Below, one piece after another: positions 15,356 through 20,151 of a stretch of DNA of 20,151 bases. The notes beneath the pieces were generated by a model. It saw nothing but the letters and a program-made list of their open reading frames with translations, did no database searches and was not told where the DNA came from. The first letter of the stretch is position 1, and every line of letters starts with the position of its first letter. The stretch lies in the NCBI GenBank assembly GCA_023380695.1, contig JAMCRT010000012.1, positions 2,437-22,587 on the forward strand. The letters run 5' to 3'. The position numbers and the translations under genes are program-made. Origin of the DNA: Patescibacteria group bacterium. Its GTDB lineage: Bacteria > Patescibacteriota > Dojkabacteria > JAKAPS01 > JAJZLI01.

Positions 15356-15973
15356 ATGAAAAATGATGATTTATTAAAATTAAATATTGATTTTTATGAA
15401 AAATATGGTAAAGAATTTTCTCTATCTAGAGCTAATATTTGGGATGGTATGAAAAAAATAAAAAGATATATAAAGGATGATGATAAGGTTTTAGATGTAG
15501 GATGTGGTAATGGTAGAATTGCAACACTATTTTCAAAAGATCAATATACAGGTATAGATTCTTCATCTGTATTATTAAAAGAGGCAAAGATGAAGAATAA
15601 AGATTACACATTTATTAAAAAAAATATATTGGATGATAATTGGTATATTGATCTAGGTAAATATGATACAGTACTATTAATTGCTGTGTTACATCATATT
15701 CCCAGTAGAGATCAAAGAATTTCTTTATTTAAAAATTTAAAAAAAATACTCAGTAAAAATGGAAAAATTATATTTTCTACTTGGGATTTTGATATTAAAG
15801 ATAATATGAAAGATTTAGGCAATAGAGATTTTTTAATACCTTTTGATAATAAATCTCTACGCTACGTTCATAAATTTTCTGATGATGAAGTAAAAGAGAT
15901 TATATCTGTTTCAGGGTTTCTATTATCTGATAAAATTTGCAATGAGGCTAACATTTATTATATAATACTATAA
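15356..15973 (+). CDS. Trm9/ALKBH8-like SAM-dependent methyltransferase
   Basis: A 205-residue class I methyltransferase. Motifs: FSLSR (21-25, compare FSxTR in Trm9), SAM-binding VLDVGCGNGR (45-54), acidic GIDSS (66-70), the Trm9-like IAVLHHIPSRDQR (109-121) and the C-terminal FLIPFDNKSLRYVHKFSDDE (159-178), like the VPW-RYYHLF-x-x-E region of Trm9/ALKBH8. Those enzymes methylate cm5U34 of tRNA to mcm5U34. The start at 15356 is chosen because a TATAAT lies 6 nt upstream; an earlier ATG (15302) would overlap elp3 and add non-family residues. It is divergent from elp3 and followed after 4 nt by an unknown gene. The exact substrate is inferred from motifs plus the Elp3 partner; no Trm112 subunit gene is seen here. 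Confidence 0.8.
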   Translation: MKNDDLLKLNIDFYEKYGKEFSLSRANIWDGMKKIKRYIKDDDKVLDVGCGNGRIATLFSKDQYTGIDSSSVLLKEAKMKNKDYTFIKKNILDDNWYIDLGKYDTVLLIAVLHHIPSRDQRISLFKNLKKILSKNGKIIFSTWDFDIKDNMKDLGNRDFLIPFDNKSLRYVHKFSDDEVKEIISVSGFLLSDKICNEANIYYIIL

Positions 15974-15977
15974 GATT

Positions 15978-16550
15978 ATGGAAAGAGATGAAATTGAAAG
16001 AAAGATTCTTTCAACAAATGTAGATAAAAGTTATAGGTATGTAGATTTATTTAGGGGTATAAATAATAGGAATGCAGAAACTATAACTCCAGATAAGTTG
16101 TTGGAAATTAAAGGTATTACTAATGATATTGATAGAATTATTGGATTACAAATTTTATCTGATGGAACAGATAAAACTGTATATCCAAATGGATCACATG
16201 TAATTTTGGACAGACATCCGTATGCCATAAATATTTTTGATATAAATAGGGGTAATCATCAATACAGAGATTTTAAATGTATTTTTGATCTTCAAGATAT
16301 AGGAGTATTTCCTGAAGATAGAGAATCTAGATTTTCTTTTTTATTTGCAATTAGTTGTAGAGATACAGAAATTTATAGAATAGAAATGGAAAGAATATGT
16401 AGTATACAATCAAAATTGAGAAATATGGCAAGTGGAGTTCAGCAAAGATCTGTAGTTTCAAATATTGATAGCATGAGTATTCCACAGTATGATTTTCTAA
16501 AAGCAATGCTAAGTGATGCTAGAGATCATTTTGGTTATGTATATAACTAA
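15978..16550 (+). CDS. Unknown 190-residue protein beside the methyltransferase
   Basis: I recognise no family. It is soluble, with no signal peptide or membrane segment, and rich in Arg, Asp and Ile. The middle (KTVYPNGSHVILDRHPYAIN; EDRESRFSFLFAISCRDTEI) looks like alternating beta strands, with a helical N-terminus (MERDEIERKIL) and C-terminus (PQYDFLKAMLSDARDHF). It begins 4 nt after the methyltransferase stop, so the two are likely co-transcribed and perhaps work together on tRNA or nucleic acid. That is inference from position only. Like the 94-residue protein at 9270-9554 it is much richer in Arg than its neighbours. Confidence that it is a real gene is high; its function is open. Confidence 0.7.
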   Translation: MERDEIERKILSTNVDKSYRYVDLFRGINNRNAETITPDKLLEIKGITNDIDRIIGLQILSDGTDKTVYPNGSHVILDRHPYAINIFDINRGNHQYRDFKCIFDLQDIGVFPEDRESRFSFLFAISCRDTEIYRIEMERICSIQSKLRNMASGVQQRSVVSNIDSMSIPQYDFLKAMLSDARDHFGYVYN

Positions 16551-16559
16551 AATTTATGC

Positions 16560-16565
16560 TAGAAT
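16560..16565 (+). promoter_or_regulatory. Candidate -10 box for the MscS gene
   Basis: TAGAAT, 6 nt upstream of the ATG at 16572, in the 21-nt gap after the unknown 190-residue gene. Same N6 spacing as the Elp3, methyltransferase and 94-residue genes. Confidence 0.4.
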
Positions 16566-16571
16566 AATCTT

Positions 16572-17453
16572 ATGAAAGGTAAAAGATCTCAGGTAGTAAT
16601 TTATATACTCCTTTTTATTATTATAATATCCTTATTATTATTCTTACTATCTAAAATATTAATATATTTTAATCTTTCTAAAACTTCAAATAATATAATT
16701 TTATCAGTAGTAGTATTATTTGTTGGATATTTTTTTATAAATTATATAAATAGAAAGATACAAGGTAGTTTAAATAGATTTATTAGAAAAAGAGAGAAAA
16801 ATTTAATATCATTTATTTTTTTAATATTTTCATATCTTATATTAATAATTGTAGTATTCAATATATTGCATATTAACATAACAAATGTACTTTTAGGTGG
16901 TGCATTTTTAGGTGTTATAATTGGTATTGCTGCACAATCTACTCTTACCAATTTACTTGGAGGTATTATAATCTTAATTTTTAGACAATTTGATGTTGGT
17001 GAAAAAGTTAAAATTACAACATGGCAATTTAGTTTTCTTTTACCAAGTTATCCAAACAAATTTTTTTCTAATGATCTTATTTTGCCAGGACTTATTGGTA
17101 CTATAGATAACATAGGAATTTTCTATTCAAGTTTTATTGGTGATGATGGAATTCCATTTAAAATTCCAAATAGTATAATGATTCAGGCTGCAGTTCAAAA
17201 ACTTGATAAAGTTAAACATTTAAGAATACAGATTAAATATGAAGTAAAGAAAGAAATACCTTTTGAGAAAGTAGAAAAAATTGTAGAACATATTATAAAT
17301 GATCTGAATATTGAGCATAATGGCTATGATTTATATATAAATGATACAACTCTTCTGACATATATTGTGGTTTTGAGAATACAATCTTTGAATAAAAATG
17401 AAGATTTTGTTAAAAGTAAAATCCTCGAGAAACTACTAAAAGAAATTAAGTAG
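16572..17453 (+). CDS. MscS-family mechanosensitive channel
   Basis: A 293-residue small-conductance mechanosensitive channel that releases solutes under membrane tension. Helices at about 7-32, 42-60 and 79-98 precede the pore helix GGAFLGVIIGIAAQSTLTNLLG (109-130), which has the family's Gly/Ala packing surface, then IIILIFRQFDVGEKVKI leading into the beta domain. An insert of about 25 residues rich in aromatic residues and Pro (TWQFSFLLPSYPNKFFSND, about 150-168) sits where MscS usually goes straight to the beta barrel; such an insert is recalled from some archaeal and bacterial MscS. It then continues TIDNIGIFYSSF and KIPNS to a short cytoplasmic end. The 3' end overlaps the C-terminal remnant of the convergent phosphoesterase gene by 8 nt. 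Confidence 0.92.
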   Translation: MKGKRSQVVIYILLFIIIISLLLFLLSKILIYFNLSKTSNNIILSVVVLFVGYFFINYINRKIQGSLNRFIRKREKNLISFIFLIFSYLILIIVVFNILHINITNVLLGGAFLGVIIGIAAQSTLTNLLGGIIILIFRQFDVGEKVKITTWQFSFLLPSYPNKFFSNDLILPGLIGTIDNIGIFYSSFIGDDGIPFKIPNSIMIQAAVQKLDKVKHLRIQIKYEVKKEIPFEKVEKIVEHIINDLNIEHNGYDLYINDTTLLTYIVVLRIQSLNKNEDFVKSKILEKLLKEIK

Positions 17454-17571
17454 ATAATTTTTCTGATAAATCTGATATAGCTATAGACAATGTTTTGATT
17501 ATCTCATTTTTATCTTTATTAGAACTAAAAGATGAAGCATTAAAGTGTCCCCCACCCAGAAAAGACTATCT
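17446..17571 (-). pseudogene. Cut-off C-terminus of the DHH phosphoesterase (GGGH motif)
   Basis: In the same frame as the phosphoesterase, right after its stop, the sequence reads past a second TAG (17566-17568) and then SFLGGGHFNASSFSSNKDKN, ending at TAA (17446-17448). GGGH with a following Ala/Ser is the substrate-binding motif of the DHHA1 domain, which in intact enzymes follows IDLSKL by about six residues. So this is the true end of the gene, separated by two TAG codons within the repeated segment 17553-17578. It has no own start and is probably not translated. It overlaps the MscS 3' end by 8 nt. Confidence 0.8.
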
Positions 17572-17578
17572 CTATATT
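17553..17578 (+). repeat. 26-nt repeat, inverted copy at 20082-20107 (inside DHH gene)
   Basis: Begins CACCCAGAAAAGACTATC; all 26 bases equal the reverse complement of 20082-20107, and the match stops on both sides. Here it supplies both in-frame TAGs that break the phosphoesterase, whereas at the other site it is plain coding sequence. This copy is therefore the likely intruder. Confidence 0.95.
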
Positions 17579-18462
17579 AATTTAGATAAGTCTATCTTAT
17601 TTGTATATGGTTTTCCTCTAACACTAATTATTTTATAATCTTTTCTCTCAGTTATGACAATAAAAATATCATAGTCTTTCATATTAATTTGGAATGAACC
17701 TCTATATACATCTATATATTTTTTTATTTCAAATGGTTTCATTTTTAATTTTTGCATATGTTTTAGAGAAAGATATAAATATACAAATCTTGGGTTTTTT
17801 CTCATAACAGTTTTTTGTATAAGGTCTGGCAATACTCTTTTTACATCATCATCAATATTTTCAAAATACAAAGATGATAATTTATCTATATCAATGTTGC
17901 CTTTTAGTAATTCAGCTGCAATTTGTAAAGTTTCCTCTCTTACATGGTATCTAAATGATCCAGTATCCCAAACTAGGGCAAAATATAGTAGTTCTCTTTC
18001 ATCATCATCTAGATCATATTCATCTTTTATGAAATATTTATAAATAAGTTCTCCTGTCGCACCAGCATTCGTATCATATATATTATATTTTGCATAATGT
18101 GTATTGCTTAAATGGTGATCTATTGCTATTAAAGGAGTTGTACTTGGAAATCTAAAATTAGGATATCTTTGATAATCATATACCTGATGAATAGAACCTG
18201 AATCAATTATGATAATTGCATCATAATATGTATAATCTATTTTAGTAGTATTTGTAACATCTATATCACCTATATCTTTGAAATTTAAAAATATAGGTGA
18301 TGGTTTTTTGAAAGAGAAAAGATCTACTATTTTATTTCTATCTTCAAGATAGTGTTTTAATACAATAGATGACCCCACAGAATCTCCATCAGGAGAGGAT
18401 ATGAGGATAACTATTTTTTTTGCATTTTCTATTATTTTTTTGGCTTTAATTGCTTCTTCCAT
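17572..18462 (-). CDS. DHH-family phosphoesterase (NrnA/RecJ-like), C-terminus lost
   Basis: 296 residues from the preferred start. The DHH domain is intact: SSPDGDSVGSS (22-32, variant of DADSxGS), IIIIDSGS (83-90, Asp87), AIDHHLSN (113-120) and VWDTGSFRYH (164-173). These ligate two metal ions for hydrolysis of short oligonucleotides, pAp or cyclic dinucleotides. The DHHA1 half runs to IDLSKLI, then stops at TAG, just before its GGGH motif. A TATTAT box 8 nt before the ATG at 18462 supports this start over the upstream ATG at 18480. Loss of GGGH should cripple substrate binding, unless the lesion is a sequence artefact. It lies 39 nt downstream of the GT2 gene. Confidence 0.9.
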   Translation of the reverse strand: MEEAIKAKKIIENAKKIVILISSPDGDSVGSSIVLKHYLEDRNKIVDLFSFKKPSPIFLNFKDIGDIDVTNTTKIDYTYYDAIIIIDSGSIHQVYDYQRYPNFRFPSTTPLIAIDHHLSNTHYAKYNIYDTNAGATGELIYKYFIKDEYDLDDDERELLYFALVWDTGSFRYHVREETLQIAAELLKGNIDIDKLSSLYFENIDDDVKRVLPDLIQKTVMRKNPRFVYLYLSLKHMQKLKMKPFEIKKYIDVYRGSFQINMKDYDIFIVITERKDYKIISVRGKPYTNKIDLSKLI

Positions 18463-18470
18463 GAATCCAT

Positions 18471-18476
18471 ATAATA
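18471..18476 (-). promoter_or_regulatory. Candidate -10 box for the DHH phosphoesterase
   Basis: TATTAT on the minus strand, 8 nt before the ATG at 18462. It lies between the two possible start codons and so favours the downstream one. No Shine-Dalgarno site. Confidence 0.4.
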
Positions 18477-18501
18477 GCATATATTAATTTCAAATCTAAA
18501 T

Positions 18502-19338
18502 TCATTTAGTACTTTCTATTCTTAGCCATATTTTTTCAAAAGGAAGTTTTCGTATTTTAATATCTATGAATATTCGTATCCAAAGATAAATACGTGCAAT
18601 AAAAAGTAGTATCAAATAAAAAAATTCTTTTATATTAGATGGATATATAAATAATAGTATAATGCCATTATATGCTTCTTTTATAAATGATCTGTTTGTT
18701 TTTTCTATATATCCTTGCTTATAACCACCTGTAGCTCTTCTTTTTTGTTTAATCCAATCAGAAAAAGTATTTGGAAATTTTACAAAAACAATGGCATCTG
18801 GATCATATTTTAATTCATATTCACTCTTGTAAACTGTATATGATATATAGCCATCTTCTGATAGCATACCTTTTGGAATTTTTTTAAATAAAGATTTTCT
18901 GAAGGCAAATAAATATCCTGTTGCTTCAAAAAAATCTTTATTTTGTGATTTTTGTAGTCTCAATCTATTTGCAGCAAAAACTAAAAAATGAGACCATAGT
19001 CCTAGTATAGTATTTCTATCATTTAAAGAAATAATTTTACCTGATACTAGGCCTGTATTTTTATCAAATTTTGTAATTAGTGATTGTATAGATTCTTTAT
19101 TTGTATATACATCTCCATCTGTTAGTATTAATATATCTTCTTTTATTTTATCTATAGAAAAATTTAAAGCTTCCCCTTTACCTTTTCCAAAGTCTTTAAT
19201 AATTTCAATATTTTTATTTTTAATATTTAGTTTATCAGGAGTTACTATATATATTTTAATATTAGTTTTTTCTAGTTCATCCAATAATTTGGTAATATTT
19301 TCGTGACCTGCTGTTGTTATGATAATTGCATAAGACAT
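18502..19338 (-). CDS. GT2-family glycosyltransferase, membrane-attached
   Basis: A 278-residue family-2 glycosyltransferase with a GT-A fold. It has the short N-terminal strand and nucleotide region (MSYAIIITTAGHENITKLLD), then KGKGEALN (about 52-59), the DxD metal motif ILTDGDVYT (about 70-79), an acceptor and catalytic SEDGYISY, and QKRRATGGYKQ, the analogue of the QxxRW motif. Two hydrophobic segments follow near the C-terminus (about 223-255). This resembles processive or envelope-polysaccharide GT2 enzymes; the sugar is unknown. A TATAAT lies 9 nt before the ATG. It is divergent from the Sua5 gene with a 45-nt gap and upstream of the DHH gene. Confidence 0.9.
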   Translation of the reverse strand: MSYAIIITTAGHENITKLLDELEKTNIKIYIVTPDKLNIKNKNIEIIKDFGKGKGEALNFSIDKIKEDILILTDGDVYTNKESIQSLITKFDKNTGLVSGKIISLNDRNTILGLWSHFLVFAANRLRLQKSQNKDFFEATGYLFAFRKSLFKKIPKGMLSEDGYISYTVYKSEYELKYDPDAIVFVKFPNTFSDWIKQKRRATGGYKQGYIEKTNRSFIKEAYNGIILLFIYPSNIKEFFYLILLFIARIYLWIRIFIDIKIRKLPFEKIWLRIESTK

Positions 19339-19347
19339 ATACTATAG

Positions 19348-19353
19348 ATTATA
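19348..19353 (-). promoter_or_regulatory. TATAAT box for the GT2 gene
   Basis: Perfect TATAAT on the minus strand, 9 nt upstream of the ATG at 19338, in the divergent gap shared with the Sua5 gene. Confidence 0.5.
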
Positions 19354-19372
19354 ATCTAATTTACATTTTTAA

Positions 19373-19378
19373 TAAAAT
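19373..19378 (+). promoter_or_regulatory. Candidate -10 box for the Sua5 gene
   Basis: TAAAAT, 5 nt upstream of the ATG at 19384. Consistent with the leaderless layout, but the box is imperfect and the region is very AT-rich. Confidence 0.35.
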
Positions 19379-19383
19379 ATTTT

Positions 19384-20013
19384 ATGAAAAGAATTATTAT
19401 AGATAGGAAATTAAGCGCTAATGAATTTATTAATGTTTTGAATTTACTAAAAGCTGGTAATTTAGTTGTATATCCTACAGATACTGCATATGCTATTGGA
19501 GCTAGTGCAACCAATAGTAATGCTATTTCAAAATTATTATCATATAAAGGGAAAAGAGATAATAAACCATTATCAATTATGGTATCTAGTATTGATATGG
19601 CAAAAAATTTTGTTTCTATAAATTCTGTACAAGAAATGTTTTTAAATCAATATAAGTATATGGGACTTACTGCAGTATTATCTACTAAAAATCATAGTAA
19701 TTTGGATAAAAAGATAATATTAGATAATTCAGTTGCTATAAGAATTTCTAATATTTTGTTTATAAAAAAGTTAATATCAGATCTAAATTCTCCTATTACT
19801 GCAACTTCAGCAAATATATCTTTTGGTAGTACTCCATATTCAATTGATAAATTATTAGAGAGTACACCTCAAGATAAATTAGATATGATATCGACAATTA
19901 TTGATATTGGTGAGATTAAAATAGGAAATGTATCCAGTATTTTTGATATAAGAGACAAACCTTTTAAGGTAATAAGACAGGGTTTATTAAAATTACCTAA
20001 AGACTATTTTTAA
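19384..20013 (+). CDS. Sua5/YrdC: L-threonylcarbamoyladenylate synthase
   Basis: A 209-residue single-domain YrdC enzyme, length normal for the short form without the Sua5 extension. It makes threonylcarbamoyl-AMP from Thr, bicarbonate and ATP, the first step of t6A at position 37 of ANN-decoding tRNAs. Motifs: VVYPTDTAYAIGASATN (about 28-44), the Lys/Arg-rich YKGKRDNKPLSIMV (about 53-66), AVAIRIS and ITATSANISFGSTP (about 138-151), ending near KVIRQG. With elp3 and the Trm9-like gene, it is the third tRNA anticodon-loop modification gene in this window, though not in one operon. Its 3' end overlaps a convergent gene by 17 nt. Confidence 0.95.
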   Translation: MKRIIIDRKLSANEFINVLNLLKAGNLVVYPTDTAYAIGASATNSNAISKLLSYKGKRDNKPLSIMVSSIDMAKNFVSINSVQEMFLNQYKYMGLTAVLSTKNHSNLDKKIILDNSVAIRISNILFIKKLISDLNSPITATSANISFGSTPYSIDKLLESTPQDKLDMISTIIDIGEIKIGNVSSIFDIRDKPFKVIRQGLLKLPKDYF

Positions 20014-20151
20014 TTTCATCAATAACTTGTTTAGGATTATCTACTTCAATAATTATTTCTTTATATTTTTCATCTTTCAAAAATATAGAGATAGTCTTTT
20101 CTGGGTGATGTATATCTAAAAATATTCTACCTTTATCATAAAATGTCCAGA
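19997..20151 (-). CDS. 3' end of an unknown protein (5' truncated by contig end)
   Basis: An open minus-strand frame runs from the contig end to TAG at 19997-19999, about 51 residues. It reads as strands (WTFYDKGRIFLDIHHPEKT; SIFLKDEKYKEIIIEV) then DNPKQVIDEIKNSL. A strand-rich part followed by NP and a last helix resembles the end of bacterial PH-like domains, but the piece is too short to be sure. It overlaps the convergent Sua5 gene by 17 nt. Within it, 20082-20107 codes for part of HHPEKTISIF and has an inverted copy at 17553-17578. Confidence 0.6.
   Translation of the reverse strand, partial: WTFYDKGRIFLDIHHPEKTISIFLKDEKYKEIIIEVDNPKQVIDEIKNSL
20082..20107 (-). repeat. 26-nt repeat, inverted copy of 17553-17578 (inside coding frame)
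   Basis: On the minus strand this begins CACCCAGAAAAGACTATC and codes in frame for HPEKTISI, in keeping with the rest of the protein. It is the likely source of the copy inside the phosphoesterase gene. Confidence 0.95.

Noticed and set aside
17446..18462. Readthrough or recoding of TAG as an amino acid to give a full DHH phosphoesterase
   Set aside because: TAG is a clean stop elsewhere in the window (9271-9273, 17451-17453, 136-138, 6189-6191), and both TAGs lie in a 26-nt segment copied from another place.
1..20151. UGA recoding as in Gracilibacteria/Absconditabacteria
   Set aside because: Genes are full length in the standard code with no in-frame UGA, and Trp is encoded by TGG.
1..20151. 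Archaeal (DPANN-type) origin suggested by Elp3 and the MscS insert
   Set aside because: XseA/XseB, PBP, MacB/HlyD and TrxB are bacterial, and the boxes lie at bacterial -10 positions rather than at about -26.
1..20151. CRISPR array, tRNA or rRNA genes, prophage
   Set aside because: No regularly spaced repeats, no tRNA-like T-loop (GGTTCGAAT) blocks and no GC-rich islands typical of RNA genes were seen by eye.

Overview
The window looks like a complete short contig from an AT-rich bacterium (roughly a quarter to 30% G+C by eye). It opens in residual Illumina adapter (1-23), has cut-off genes at both ends, and is otherwise packed with genes. Bacterial markers are peptidoglycan-synthesis-type PBP, XseA/XseB, TrxB and a MacB/HlyD efflux system. 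A stand-alone Elp3, a bactofilin-like protein with a membrane domain, compact gene order, many short membrane proteins and a lack of Shine-Dalgarno sites would suit a Candidate Phyla Radiation (Patescibacteria) or similar streamlined lineage. This is inference, not proof. TAA and TAG both serve as stops, and the genes fit the standard code (no in-frame UGA).

Layout. 25-138: 3' end of an unknown + strand membrane protein. 139-2867 (minus): a run of TauE/SafE transporter, DUF1634 partner, unknown 7-TM protein, DUF2905 protein and endonuclease III, mostly overlapping by 4 nt. 2925-6563 (minus): a MacB-type efflux operon of His-rich DUF5666 membrane protein, HlyD-like adaptor, ATPase and permease. 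6630-7556 (minus): thioredoxin reductase. 7597-7755: a divergent promoter region with a strong hairpin. 7756-9273 (+): GT39-like membrane glycosyltransferase. 9270-12621 (minus): xseA (split), xseB, a PBP that has lost its GT51 domain, and a small unknown protein. 12643-13722 (+): secreted/membrane bactofilin-like protein. 13725-15335 (minus): Elp3. 15356-17453 (+): Trm9/ALKBH8-like methyltransferase, an unknown protein and an MscS channel. 17446-19338 (minus): GT2 glycosyltransferase and a broken DHH phosphoesterase. 19384-20013 (+): Sua5/YrdC. 19997-20151 (minus): 3' end of an unknown gene.

The most interesting biology is the divergent pair Elp3 / Trm9-like methyltransferase. The two genes appear to share one palindromic -10 element, with each ATG exactly 6 nt from it. 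Elp3 makes the cm5 group on tRNA U34 and Trm9/ALKBH8 methylates it to mcm5 in eukaryotes, so this could be a minimal bacterial mcm5U34 pathway. More widely, about ten genes have a TANNNT box 5-9 nt before the start codon and no Shine-Dalgarno, suggesting mostly leaderless mRNAs.

Two genes are broken in a structured way. xseA is split by a +1 frameshift at a perfect 36-bp palindrome. The DHH phosphoesterase loses its GGGH motif to two in-frame TAGs inside a 26-nt segment that also occurs, inverted, at 20082-20107. Both look like template-switch scars or assembly/amplification artefacts, and read mapping would decide. No tRNA, rRNA, CRISPR array or insertion sequence was seen.
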